Below are positions 28,848 to 37,558 of a stretch of 64,000 nt of DNA, in pieces. Positions within the stretch are counted from its first letter, which is position 1, and every line of letters starts with the position of its first letter. The translations under genes and the position numbers were made by a program. The notes below the pieces were generated by a model. The model saw only the letters and a list, made by a program, of their open reading frames with translations. It did no database searches and was not told where the DNA came from. The stretch is from assembly GCF_003990915.1 (NCBI RefSeq), contig NZ_BHXQ01000007.1:246968-310967 (forward strand), in the 5' to 3' direction. This DNA is from Chryseotalea sanaruensis (GTDB lineage Bacteria; Bacteroidota; Bacteroidia; Cytophagales; Cyclobacteriaceae).

Positions 28848-29264
28848 TTAAAAAAACTTCTTGAGTAGATTCAAAACTTTCTGTCCGCTTTCTTCTTTAC
28901 CATTCAATAGATCTTCAAAAATCACTCTATCTTCAGTTGAAATAGCTGTATTGAAATCCACTTCATTTCCAGCAAGTTTCTTTGAGCCCATGTGCCAGCT
29001 CGGAAATGATTTCTCTTTAATCGGACTGTAAGAAATCATCATAGCATTACTGTGACGGTCGTCAGTTTTTATTTTATCATATAGGTTAGTGATAACCTTG
29101 GCTTCACCTTCTACCAATTGTATGAACTTTGTATCAGAGTACAGTAAAACACCTGTGATATCAAGAGGCGGATTATTTTTTTTACAAGATTCGAGAATTT
29201 TATCGATTTCTGCCGCAGTACAATTAGCCTTTCTGTTGCTTACATAAACAAGTTGAGATAACAT
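28848..29264 (-). CDS. Stand-alone BLUF-domain blue-light photoreceptor
   Basis: A 138-residue protein that is almost entirely a BLUF (blue light using FAD) domain. Diagnostic residues are present: the flavin-switch Tyr in LVYVS (residue 6), the ITGVLLYSD segment, the key Gln in KFIQLVEGE (near residue 48), and the W-x-M of FPSWHMGSK near residue 92. The C-terminal ~35 residues are two short helices, as in short BLUF proteins that signal by protein-protein contact. No effector domain is fused. The ATG at 29264 puts the domain at the N-terminus; an upstream in-frame start at 29306 is unlikely. No partner gene is adjacent. Confidence 0.9.
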   Translation of the reverse strand: MLSQLVYVSNRKANCTAAEIDKILESCKKNNPPLDITGVLLYSDTKFIQLVEGEAKVITNLYDKIKTDDRHSNAMMISYSPIKEKSFPSWHMGSKKLAGNEVDFNTAISTEDRVIFEDLLNGKEESGQKVLNLLKKFF

Positions 29265-29306
29265 ATAATAAGGTGATTTATGGTTAATTGACACTATAAC
29301 AGTCAA

Positions 29307-29761
29307 ATGCTTATAATGTTTAACAAAACCGGAAGAAATCGTTGAACTAACAAGAATGCTTCCAATCTTACCTTTTAACAGACGAAAAATCTTTGAACAA
29401 ATATGCTTTACAAAAAGGACTCATCATTGTTAGTGTTGTGGGATAAAAATGCGCTGGACATCACCAACGAGTGACCCTTTACCTTAATCAAGATTATGTT
29501 TTTATTGCTCATGAAGTCTGCACTTAATTATAATTTGTTGGTGAGCCCACGCGCTAATGCTAACACGCAACACCAACAAAGGCGATATAGAAATAGAAAT
29601 TATTTCTATCAGTATCAATCAACACATGAACTGCCTGAGTTTGAATTAATGAATTTTACTACCGAACCTAATTAGACAACTTAGATCTTTTTAAATAGGT
29701 TGCAAATTAAGTTTTAAGATTCCCTAATTCACAATCGCCTTTGTTATTTCGGAAATTCAGA
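29307..29761. other. 455-bp intergenic region
   Basis: No coding frame of note. It holds an inverted repeat at 29534-29580 and AT-rich sequence only. Confidence 0.5.
29534..29580. repeat. Inverted repeat with 10-bp arms
   Basis: TTTGTTGGTG (29534-29543) and CACCAACAAA (29571-29580) are perfect complements around 27 bases containing ACGCGCTAATGCTAAC. A similar core, ACGCGCTGAGTGCTAAC, occurs at 63874-63890 beside another inverted repeat. Confidence 0.55.
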
Positions 29762-30130
29762 CTAATCATCAAGTCTTTTTAACCCTGAGCGTCTAACGAA
29801 AAAAGTGAATGTCGTTCCAATCATTACCAACATAATAAATAAGAGAGTCAGCATCGTTCCTGCAATCCAAAGTTCGTTTTCATCATAAAGCTGCTTAAAG
29901 AAATCAATTTCGTTGACAAAATTGTTTGGCAATATTAATGCTATTATGAGTGAGCCTAGACCATGAATATTTATCAAGGTGTTTTTAAGCTTGCTGCCCA
30001 TTTCATAATTAATGTAATCAATAGTATTACCTCTTGTCAGTTTATTGGCAAAGTAGCCAAGCGTAATTATAACAAGAATTACCATTGTGCCCCAGAATTT
30101 AGTTGCGGGGTTAATGAATAATATATGCAT
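29762..30130 (-). CDS. Small membrane protein of unknown function
   Basis: A 122-residue protein with three hydrophobic segments (about residues 10-27, 50-68 and 88-112) and a basic C-terminus (VRRSGLKRLDD), placing the tail in the cytoplasm. No family is recognised and no conserved polar motif appears inside the membrane spans. It stands alone between the BLUF gene and the DUF4136 gene, with the DUF4136 gene divergent. Confidence 0.6.
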   Translation of the reverse strand: MHILFINPATKFWGTMVILVIITLGYFANKLTRGNTIDYINYEMGSKLKNTLINIHGLGSLIIALILPNNFVNEIDFFKQLYDENELWIAGTMLTLLFIMLVMIGTTFTFFVRRSGLKRLDD

Positions 30131-30386
30131 AAATAAAAATCATAAATTCTAAAATCTTAATAGTTTTTCTGCCAACGTCTGTACCTACTATTACCCAATA
30201 CCTAAGGTAAAGATATGTTTAAGTCTTCTTTTTAAACGACAAAGCTCATCAAATCTGTTTAAAGCATACCCTACCTTTCTACCTGAAAAAGACAATGCTC
30301 GTTAAACAGAGCTCGTATTACCAAAATAGTGTTGGATTTTTATTGCCTTTTTTTATTATCTTCATTTATTAAATCCAGGGTTTATT

Positions 30387-30956
30387 ATGCGACTCTATCC
30401 TATCCTCTCTCTACTTGTATTAAGTTCTTGTTTAGGTTATAAGGAACTTCCCGTAGAATACGATTACAGCTATAAAGGCAATTTTAAGAAATACCGAAGT
30501 TTTTCGATGATGCATACCGTGGGTGCTCAACAGTCCATGACCAGCGACATAATTGAAAAATCGATAGTGGCAAGGATGAAATTTCTCGGTTATAAGGAAA
30601 GTGACTATAAACCTCATCTCATCATCAGCTTCCGAATGTTTTCAGATAGTTTATTTTTTAGCGGCTACCAGCAACCTGAAATTGAAGACTGGATAAGCAG
30701 CCAGAAAGAAGATTTAAACTATGACCCACAAAAATTCAATTTAAAGTCTGGTACGCTCCTTATACAATTTTACGACAGGCGCCAAAACCGGTCGGTGTGG
30801 CAGGGTTATGCCACCACCCAATATGGTTCTATAGACTTTAATAACGACCGCCATTTAAAAAATGCTGTAATCTCCATCTTGGATAAATACCGCTTCTGGG
30901 CAGAGGGCTTCATTGAAGGTCAATCAGAAATAGCAGAAAAAGGAATTATACCTTGA
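30387..30956 (+). CDS. DUF4136-type lipoprotein
   Basis: A 189-residue lipoprotein with lipobox LSSC (Cys near residue 15) followed by the pattern of DUF4136: a Y-x-Y-x-G-N-F-K-K-Y-R-S-F start, a helix that lies before the LGYKES...PHLIISF strand, and a late block with GTLLIQFYDRRQNRSVWQGYA. Such proteins are common, usually periplasmic or outer-membrane-attached, with unknown role. It ends 113 bases before the tRNA-Gln gene. Confidence 0.8.
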   Translation: MRLYPILSLLVLSSCLGYKELPVEYDYSYKGNFKKYRSFSMMHTVGAQQSMTSDIIEKSIVARMKFLGYKESDYKPHLIISFRMFSDSLFFSGYQQPEIEDWISSQKEDLNYDPQKFNLKSGTLLIQFYDRRQNRSVWQGYATTQYGSIDFNNDRHLKNAVISILDKYRFWAEGFIEGQSEIAEKGIIP

Positions 30957-31016
30957 TTTCAAGCCCCTGAGAATCAAATACCTGACATTTTGCATAAAAA
31001 AGCTGGAATCGCAGCC

Positions 31017-31045
31017 TTGTTTTTTCAAAATTTGTTCTACTTTTG
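31017..31045 (+). promoter_or_regulatory. Promoter of tRNA-Gln
   Basis: TTG at 31017-31019 and TACTTTTG at 31038-31045 fit the Bacteroidota -33/-7 pattern (TAnnTTTG) with 18 bases between. The -7 box ends 24 bases before the mature tRNA. Confidence 0.6.
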
Positions 31046-31069
31046 CAGACCCAAATTTAGGGTAGAAAT

Positions 31070-31140
31070 TGACCTATGGTGTAATGGTAACACAGCAGAT
31101 TTTGATTCTGCTTTTCTAGGTTCGAATCCTAGTAGGTCAA
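31070..31140 (+). tRNA. tRNA-Gln (anticodon TTG)
   Basis: A full cloverleaf: acceptor stem TGACCTA / TAGGTCA, anticodon stem GCAGA / TCTGC with a 7-base loop TTTTGAT (anticodon TTG at 31102-31104), T arm with GGTTCGAATCC, discriminator A. The CCA end is not encoded. A terminator follows. Confidence 0.95.
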
Positions 31141-31145
31141 CAAGT

Positions 31146-31177
31146 AAAAATCCCCCCGAGTGGTCGGGGGGATTTTT
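31146..31177 (+). terminator. Terminator after tRNA-Gln
   Basis: A 14-bp perfect stem AAAAATCCCCCCGA / TCGGGGGGATTTTT with loop GTGG and a T tail, five bases after the tRNA. Confidence 0.92.
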
Positions 31178-31249
31178 AGTTATTAGTTGTTCATTATTCG
31201 CTTAATTTCGCTTCGGATAACGAATGGCCCACAACCAATAACGAAAGAG

Positions 31250-32182
31250 ATGGCAGTAAAAATTTTCAGTGGACGATCAACCCAATACCTGTCCGATAAA
31301 ATCGCGCACTCGTATGGTGAACCCTTGGGCGAGGTTTTGTACCAAACCTTCAGTGATGGTGAAATGTCTCCTTTTATTGCTGAGTCCGTTCGCGGCCACG
31401 ATGTCTTTTTAATCCAATCAACTTTCCCTCCTGCAGATAATTTAATGGAGCTTTTGTTGATGGTGGACGCAGCCAAACGTGCCAGTGCGCATAACGTAAA
31501 CGTTGTAATTCCCTATTTTGGCTACGCGCGTCAAGACCGCAAAGACAAACCAAGGGTTTCCATAGCTGCTAAAATGATTGCTAACCTGATTTCGGCTGCC
31601 GGAGCTACTCGCATTATGACTTGCGATTTACACGCTGACCAGATTCAGGGCTTTTTCGATATACCTGTCGATCATCTGGACGGTGCTTTCATCTTCGTTC
31701 CTTATTTGAAGTCGCTTGGTCTTGAAAGCAACATCATGTTTGCTTCGCCAGATGTTGGCGGTATTAAACGTGCCAGAAGTTTTGCTAAATTTTTTGAAGC
31801 TGATCTTGCTGTATGCGATAAGTTTCGCAAAGAAGCCAACAAGATTGAATCTATGCGCCTGATTGGTGAAGTAGAAGGCAAGGACGTTGTGTTAGTGGAT
31901 GATTTGGTAGATACTGCCGGTACCATTTGTAAAGCAGCTGAATTACTAAAAGATAAAGGTGCTCGCTCTGTTCGTGCCGTGTGTACACACCCGGTGTTGA
32001 GCGGTAAGGCCTATGAAAATATTGAGAACTCTATGTTAGAAGAATTAGTGGTAACGGATACTATTCCGTTAAAACATAAGACCTCTAAAATCAAAGTGCT
32101 TACGGTGTCGGATCTTTTTGCGAAAGCAATACGTAAGATCCACGACCACGAGTCGATCAGTTCTCTATTTATGCGTTTGTAA
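31250..32182 (+). CDS. prs: Ribose-phosphate pyrophosphokinase
   Basis: A 310-residue PRPP synthetase (ribose 5-phosphate plus ATP to PRPP and AMP), supplying nucleotide, His and Trp synthesis. Family features: KIFSGRST at the start, the FQTFSDGEMS region, a catalytic-loop CDLHADQIQGFFDIP segment near residue 125 and the PRPP-binding loop VVLVDDLVDTAGTI near residue 215. Length matches class I enzymes. The ATG at 31250 is the conserved start; in-frame codons upstream overlap the terminator region. rplY and pth follow on the same strand. Confidence 0.95.
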   Translation: MAVKIFSGRSTQYLSDKIAHSYGEPLGEVLYQTFSDGEMSPFIAESVRGHDVFLIQSTFPPADNLMELLLMVDAAKRASAHNVNVVIPYFGYARQDRKDKPRVSIAAKMIANLISAAGATRIMTCDLHADQIQGFFDIPVDHLDGAFIFVPYLKSLGLESNIMFASPDVGGIKRARSFAKFFEADLAVCDKFRKEANKIESMRLIGEVEGKDVVLVDDLVDTAGTICKAAELLKDKGARSVRAVCTHPVLSGKAYENIENSMLEELVVTDTIPLKHKTSKIKVLTVSDLFAKAIRKIHDHESISSLFMRL

Positions 32183-32209
32183 CATTTTTAACTTAAACAA
32201 TAAACAATT

Positions 32210-32872
32210 ATGAAGACCATTGAGATTATAGGGTATCGAAGAGCAAATCTCGGCAAGTCAGAATCAAAAAAAATACGCGAGAACGGTGACGTTCCATGTG
32301 TATTGTACGGAGGCGACAATCAGATCCACTTCCGCTCACCCATGATTCTTTTCCGTGATTTAGTATATACCAACGAAGCCCACTTCGTACACCTGAACAT
32401 TGAAGGTGAAGAGTGCAAGGCTATTCTTCAGGAAGTACAATTTCACCCGGTAAGTGAAATTTTATTACACGCAGATTTTCTACGCATTTCTGAAGACAGA
32501 AAAATTAAGATGGACATTCCTGTATCACTTGTGGGCATTGCACCAGGTGTATCTAAAGGTGGTTCATTGGTTCGTAAAAGAGCTTCATTGAAAGTTTATG
32601 GCTTCCCTAAGGATATGCCTGATCATATTGATGTTGATGTTTCTGGTCTGGACTTCCACCACGCTGTAAAGGTTGGTGATATGGTTCTACCAGGTCTTGA
32701 ATTCCTTGATCCTAAAGCTGCTGCAATTGCTGCCGTTGAGGTTAATCGTGCTGCGAAATTGGCTGTAGAAGAAGCTGCGAAAGCTGCTGAAACTGCTGCT
32801 GCTGCACCTAAAGCGGCTCCTGCCGCTGCTGCTAAAGCGGCTCCTGCTAAGAAGGAAGAAGGCAAGAAGTAA
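32210..32872 (+). CDS. rplY: 50S ribosomal protein L25/Ctc
   Basis: A 220-residue protein of the long (Ctc/TL5) type of ribosomal protein L25, which binds 5S rRNA. The N-terminal L25 domain starts with IEIIGYRRANLGKSESKK-IR and has VPCVLYGG; the beta-rich C-terminal Ctc domain spans about 95-180. The last 35 residues are an Ala/Lys/Pro tail (AAKAAETAAAAPKAAPAAA), a low-complexity extension common in Bacteroidota. It follows prs by 27 bases and ends before a strong terminator. Confidence 0.93.
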   Translation: MKTIEIIGYRRANLGKSESKKIRENGDVPCVLYGGDNQIHFRSPMILFRDLVYTNEAHFVHLNIEGEECKAILQEVQFHPVSEILLHADFLRISEDRKIKMDIPVSLVGIAPGVSKGGSLVRKRASLKVYGFPKDMPDHIDVDVSGLDFHHAVKVGDMVLPGLEFLDPKAAAIAAVEVNRAAKLAVEEAAKAAETAAAAPKAAPAAAAKAAPAKKEEGKK

Positions 32873-32891
32873 TCAACAGATTACAGAATTT

Positions 32892-32924
32892 AAAATCCCT
32901 CCTGAGCAATCGGGAGGGATTTTT
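32892..32924 (+). terminator. Terminator after rplY
   Basis: Stem AAAATCCCTCC / GGAGGGATTTT (11 bp) with a 10-base loop and a T run, 20 bases after the rplY stop. Confidence 0.88.
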
Positions 32925-32970
32925 GTTTTAATAGTTTTTACTTTGAGTATTCATTCACTGATCAATTGCT

Positions 32971-33531
32971 ATGAAATACCTGATAGCCGGTCTTGGTAAC
33001 ATTGGGCCTGAGTACGAATTAACACGCCACAACATTGGCTTTCTAGTGTTGGACCGTTTAGCTGAACAATACAAAGTTGATTTCAGCCTGGAACGTCATG
33101 CTTTTAAAACAGAGATAAAATACAAAGGTCGCAGTCTGCATTTGATTAAACCCACTACCTACATGAATTTGAGTGGTAAGGCTGTGGCTTATTGGATGAA
33201 TGAATTGAAAATACCGAAGGAAAATTTATTGGTGATTGTTGACGACCTGGCTTTACCCTTTGGCACTTTGCGGATGCGACCTAAGGGAAGTGCTGCCGGT
33301 CATAATGGATTAAAAAATATTGAAGCGCTCTGTGGCGGACAAGATTACCCACGCTTGCGGTTTGGCATAGGCGATGATTTTGGCAAGGGCCAACAGGTGG
33401 ATTTTGTGCTGAGTAATTTTAGCAGTTCAGAATTTAAAGAACTTCCATTGGTGATGGATCGTGCAAATGAAATGGTGTTGTCCTTTTGTACTGCCGGCAT
33501 TGCCAATACAATGACTCAGTTTAATAAATAA
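32971..33531 (+). CDS. pth: Peptidyl-tRNA hydrolase
   Basis: A 186-residue Pth that releases peptides from peptidyl-tRNA. The N-terminus carries GLGNIGPEYELTRHNIGF (conserved Asn and catalytic His), followed by KPTTYMNLSGKAV and the VVDDLALPFGTLRMRPKGSAAGHNGL block, all typical. Its position behind rplY and prs is the usual conserved neighbourhood. No unusual residues. Confidence 0.95.
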   Translation: MKYLIAGLGNIGPEYELTRHNIGFLVLDRLAEQYKVDFSLERHAFKTEIKYKGRSLHLIKPTTYMNLSGKAVAYWMNELKIPKENLLVIVDDLALPFGTLRMRPKGSAAGHNGLKNIEALCGGQDYPRLRFGIGDDFGKGQQVDFVLSNFSSSEFKELPLVMDRANEMVLSFCTAGIANTMTQFNK

Positions 33532-33741
33532 TTCTTCGAAGTTGGAAGTTAGACGTGTAGCCTGCAGTGTAAAGCTAAGTACAAGAGAGGGGCTAGAAGT
33601 TAGAAGATTGATGACCAACGTTATAAAACAAAGACACACAGCGTGAAGCTTGCAGCGTAAAACCCAATACTTAAGAATAACAACTAACATCTCTACAACC
33701 TATTTCACCCAAAACGTGTCTAAGAAAGAACACAGTTGACC

Positions 33742-34224
33742 ATGAAATTTAAAGTCGCATTTTTTATAATTATTATTTTTCTCTTAAACAGTTGCAGCGA
33801 TAATGAAATGCAAGAGCAGTTGGTGATTGGTTGCCCTACAGATGAAATTGTGCGAACTAAGGAAAGTGCCGCTGCCTTACTTATCGGTAAATGGGAATGG
33901 ATCAAGACCTTTTATGTAAACCGTGCCAGTGGCAACTCTGTAGAAACTAGCTTCTCATCCGGCAAACAAATTACCTTTGAATTTAAAGCTGATAAAGTGA
34001 TCGTCACGGAAAATAATATTGTAACAGAAGAGACTTACGAAATTGTTTTTTTTGATATCAATTCATCACAGGCTGAACAAGAACTTAAGATTAATTTTAT
34101 AGCAGAAACGGGGGAGATAAGAGAAAGCAGCATTCTGCACATAAGTATTTTGGGGGATTGCCTTACCTTAGTTAACTCCTATGATGATGCTGGTGGTGAT
34201 CTGAATTTTCAGAAGATGAATTAA
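33742..34224 (+). CDS. Lipocalin-like lipoprotein
   Basis: A 160-residue lipoprotein (signal FFIIIIFLLNSC, lipobox LNSC, Cys near residue 17). The region from ALLIGKWEWIKTFY (near residue 52) to the end alternates short beta strands and resembles the lipocalin-like domain family of Bacteroidota (GKW motif at the first strand). Ligand and role are unknown. It is nine bases before the small membrane protein that follows and probably shares its transcript. Confidence 0.7.
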   Translation: MKFKVAFFIIIIFLLNSCSDNEMQEQLVIGCPTDEIVRTKESAAALLIGKWEWIKTFYVNRASGNSVETSFSSGKQITFEFKADKVIVTENNIVTEETYEIVFFDINSSQAEQELKINFIAETGEIRESSILHISILGDCLTLVNSYDDAGGDLNFQKMN

Positions 34225-34232
34225 TTAATTTT

Positions 34233-34637
34233 ATGATAAATGGCCTCCAGTCGATCATTGATAAAAAGATATCCAACCCCAGAGGAATCTTTTTAATTGA
34301 TGGGATTGGGGCTATTATATCAGTCTTCTTTTTGTTTGTACTTAGTCGCTTCAAAGAAATAGGTATACCGGATGGCATTTTGCATTTCCTGATTTTTATT
34401 GCTTTCATTTTTGCTGGTTACTCTTTCTCATGCTACTTGTTTCAAGTGAAAAACTGGCGAACATTTTTGAAAGTTACTGCACTTGGCAATACATTTTATG
34501 GATTGACTACACTCATCCTTATTTTTTATTTATATAACCAACTGAGTATTTTTGGCATCAGCTATTTTATGGTTGAGCTGCTCGTTCTTGCCTTATTGGT
34601 ACAGCTTGAATTTAAGATGGTAACTCAAAAAAAATAG
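34233..34637 (+). CDS. Four-helix membrane protein of unknown function
   Basis: A 134-residue protein with four hydrophobic segments (about residues 18-38, 48-68, 75-98 and 104-128). No soluble domain and no family signature that I can name. It starts eight bases after the lipocalin-like gene and ends before a 400-base region without genes. Confidence 0.65.
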   Translation: MINGLQSIIDKKISNPRGIFLIDGIGAIISVFFLFVLSRFKEIGIPDGILHFLIFIAFIFAGYSFSCYLFQVKNWRTFLKVTALGNTFYGLTTLILIFYLYNQLSIFGISYFMVELLVLALLVQLEFKMVTQKK

Positions 34638-35040
34638 AGATTGAGAAAGCCCGAGGTTAGAGGCTGGATGTTTGATAGGCCACCAATAACGAATTAATGA
34701 AGCAAGAAACCAACATAGATTGCTTCTGCATTCATTGGCATCGCACAGATGATACTCGATTTTCAAATCAATTAGACTCAGGGGAACAGTTAATCCCGTT
34801 AATCCTTAAATCCTCTCATCCTGATACTCATCACCGAATCATCTCATTACCGAATCAAAACGCCCGATTGCGGACATCTGCGTTCACTTTTAAATCTTAA
34901 CATTGAAAGAAAAATCAATTTTTGAGTTAAAAATAGGCTTTAGGCTATGGCATTGATGTTGATTTAAATTGGGTAAGTCTACCCTTGAAGACGATAGGGT
35001 ATTAACTAAAACTTTGTCAAAAAAGAGAAGCCAATCAAGC
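34638..35040. other. 403-bp region without a convincing gene
   Basis: Contains a decayed purine-rich tract (34640-34675). One possible 67-codon reading frame at 34697-34900 has no recognisable start context or conserved features. The permease gene's in-frame extension (from 34969) lies here too. Confidence 0.5.
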
Positions 35041-37407
35041 ATGTTAAGAAATTATATCACCATTGCGTTTCGTAACCTGACCAAAAACTCAGTTTACAGT
35101 TTCATAAATATCACTGGCTTAGCGGTTGGTATTACTTGCAGCTTACTTATCTTTTTATGGGTAAGAGATGAAGTGAGCTTTGATAAATTTCATGAGAACC
35201 GCGATAGACTGCATCAGGTATTCATGAACCAGGAATTTTCTGATGGCATAGGTTCGCAGCAGGCCCTACCCTACCCCTTAAAGGATATTCTAAAAGAAAA
35301 ATCGAGTAAGATTAATCGCGTGGCTATCACCAATTGGGGCGAAGGTAATTTACTTACTGTAGGTGAAAATCGTCTTGAAAGAATTGGATTGAGTGCCGGA
35401 GAAGATTTTCTGCGCATGTTTAGTTTTAGCATTGTAAAAGGTGATAGTGAAAATCCGTTGAAAGATCCTTCGGGCATAGTAATAACAGAATCTACGGCTA
35501 AAGCATTATTTGGTGAACAGGACCCTGTCAATCAGTTGGTAAAGATTGATAACAATCGCGAACAGAAAGTAGTAGCAATCATCAAGGATGTTCCCCCTCA
35601 ATCAACTTTTCAATTCGATTACATTCTTCCTTTTTCATTTTATGAAGAAACCCAGCAATGGGTTCGCGATTCCAGAAATAGATGGGACAACAATTCATTC
35701 CGGATGTTTGTTGAGTTAACCGATGATGAAGCACTTGCCGCTACCAATCAGGATATTCAAAATGCTATTAAAGAGAATAATGAAAGTGCTACTTCAGCCG
35801 CATTATTTCTTCACCCCATTAGCGACTGGCACTTGTATTCGAATTTCGAGAACGGAAAAGTTTCAGGAGGCATGATTGAATACGTGCAGATGTTTTCAGC
35901 CATTGCTATTTTTATATTACTTATTGCCTGTATCAATTTTATGAACCTGGCCACTGCCCGCTCTGAAAAGAGAGCAAGAGAAGTGGGCATTCGCAAAAGT
36001 GTTGGCTCTGGAAGAAAAGAATTGATTTTTCAATTTATCGGAGAATCGGTGTTCATTACTTTTATTGCCTTTATTCTCGCTCTTGTCTTAACGGAACTTT
36101 CGCTTCCTTTTTATAATTCCATTGTTGCTAAAAAATTATTTATCGATTACACAAATGGCAAACTTTGGCTGCTGGCAACAGGCCTTATATTATTAACGGG
36201 TATAATAGCCGGAAGCTACCCAGCCTTCTACTTGTCTGGTTTTAATCCAGTAAAGGTATTAAAGGGAAAGGTGCAAGTTGGAAAAGGAGGTAGCACACCT
36301 AGAAAAGTATTAGTAGTTTTGCAATTCAGTTTTTCAATTCTGCTTATTATTTCAACAATTGTTATTTATAAGCAAATTCAATTTGTTAAAGCCAGAGACA
36401 TCGGTTACAATAAAGAGAATCTGATGTTAGTGTGGACTACAAGTGAAATTGAAACCAGTTTTCAAACCATTCGTGATGAACTGGTACGCACAGGTGCTGT
36501 GCAATCCGTTTGTAAATCAAACAGTCCTATCACCCGAATTTTTTCCAGCAACAGTGTAGATTGGCCCGGAAGACCTGAAGGCCCACCGGTTTCGTTTACT
36601 ACCATTGCCACTGAATATGATTACACGAAAACCATGGGTATCAAGTTGCTGGAGGGGCGCGATTTTTCGCCTGAGTTTAAAAGCGATACCGCAGCAGTAT
36701 TAATCAATAAAGAAGCAGCCAACAGAATTGGCAAAGAAAATTTAATTGGAGAAACACTTAACTTCTGGGGCAGTAGTTTCACTATTATAGGTGTGATGGA
36801 AAATGTAATTATGGGATCTCCTTATCAGCCAATTGATCCGCTAATTATGGTGTACTCACCTGACTGGTCGAGTACCATTACGGTGCGACTTGAAGCTACC
36901 AGCGATTTGCCCGGTGCAATTGCCAAAGTAGAATCTGTGTTTAAAAAATACAATCCGGCCTATCCATTCTCTTACCGTTTTGCTGATACAGAATTTGATG
37001 GCAAATTTGCTAATATCAATCTTATCAGCAGACTTGGATCAAGCTTTTCTGCACTCGCTATTCTTATTACATGTCTTGGACTTTTTGGACTGGCCGCTTT
37101 CACGGCAGAACAACGCACAAAAGAAATTGGTATTCGTAAAGTGATGGGTGCTTCGGTAAATAGCCTGGTGTTACTCATCAACAAAGATTTTAGTCGTTTG
37201 GTAATACTCTCTTTCATTTTTGCCGCACCACTATCCTGGTACTTTACAAGTTGGTTTTTAGAACGCTACCCTTACCATACAGAAATACCCTGGTGGGTGT
37301 TGCCATTGGCGGGTGGCCTGGCCTTGTTACTGGCAGTAAGCATTGTTAGCCTTCAGGCACTTAAGGCTGCGTTTAGCAACCCAACAAAATCGCTTAGAAG
37401 TGAGTAG
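35041..37407 (+). CDS. MacB/FtsX-type ABC transporter permease
   Basis: A 788-residue permease of the large Bacteroidota ABC-2/FtsX group. It begins MLRNYITIAFRNLTKNSVYSF, the usual start, then a first transmembrane helix (near 21-45), a long periplasmic MacB-like domain (about 60-270), three helices near 280-420, a second periplasmic domain, and a final three-helix set with ERTKEIGIRKVMGAS-like sequence near 690 (QRTKEIGIRKVMGAS). Both FtsX halves carry the EIGIRK/EVGIRK coupling motif. No ATPase is adjacent. A longer in-frame start at 34969 is less likely. Confidence 0.88.
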   Translation: MLRNYITIAFRNLTKNSVYSFINITGLAVGITCSLLIFLWVRDEVSFDKFHENRDRLHQVFMNQEFSDGIGSQQALPYPLKDILKEKSSKINRVAITNWGEGNLLTVGENRLERIGLSAGEDFLRMFSFSIVKGDSENPLKDPSGIVITESTAKALFGEQDPVNQLVKIDNNREQKVVAIIKDVPPQSTFQFDYILPFSFYEETQQWVRDSRNRWDNNSFRMFVELTDDEALAATNQDIQNAIKENNESATSAALFLHPISDWHLYSNFENGKVSGGMIEYVQMFSAIAIFILLIACINFMNLATARSEKRAREVGIRKSVGSGRKELIFQFIGESVFITFIAFILALVLTELSLPFYNSIVAKKLFIDYTNGKLWLLATGLILLTGIIAGSYPAFYLSGFNPVKVLKGKVQVGKGGSTPRKVLVVLQFSFSILLIISTIVIYKQIQFVKARDIGYNKENLMLVWTTSEIETSFQTIRDELVRTGAVQSVCKSNSPITRIFSSNSVDWPGRPEGPPVSFTTIATEYDYTKTMGIKLLEGRDFSPEFKSDTAAVLINKEAANRIGKENLIGETLNFWGSSFTIIGVMENVIMGSPYQPIDPLIMVYSPDWSSTITVRLEATSDLPGAIAKVESVFKKYNPAYPFSYRFADTEFDGKFANINLISRLGSSFSALAILITCLGLFGLAAFTAEQRTKEIGIRKVMGASVNSLVLLINKDFSRLVILSFIFAAPLSWYFTSWFLERYPYHTEIPWWVLPLAGGLALLLAVSIVSLQALKAAFSNPTKSLRSE

Positions 37408-37411
37408 TATC

Positions 37412-37455
37412 AAAGGGTTTGGAAATAGCTGTGTGCTATACCCAAACCCTTTTTT
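37412..37455 (+). terminator. Terminator after the permease gene
   Basis: An 11-bp stem AAAGGGTTTGG / CCAAACCCTTT with a 19-base loop and a T run. Confidence 0.85.
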
Positions 37456-37558
37456 GAATATCTCAGAGCCATACTAAAACAACACCCAAATAATTTTAAT
37501 AAGTATTGCCGCTAATTAAAAAGCTTTTGAATATCTTGTTGGTATTAGACAGACCCTC

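Noticed and set aside
34697..34900. 67-codon reading frame in a gap
   Set aside because: No recognisable features and poor start context; regarded as chance.
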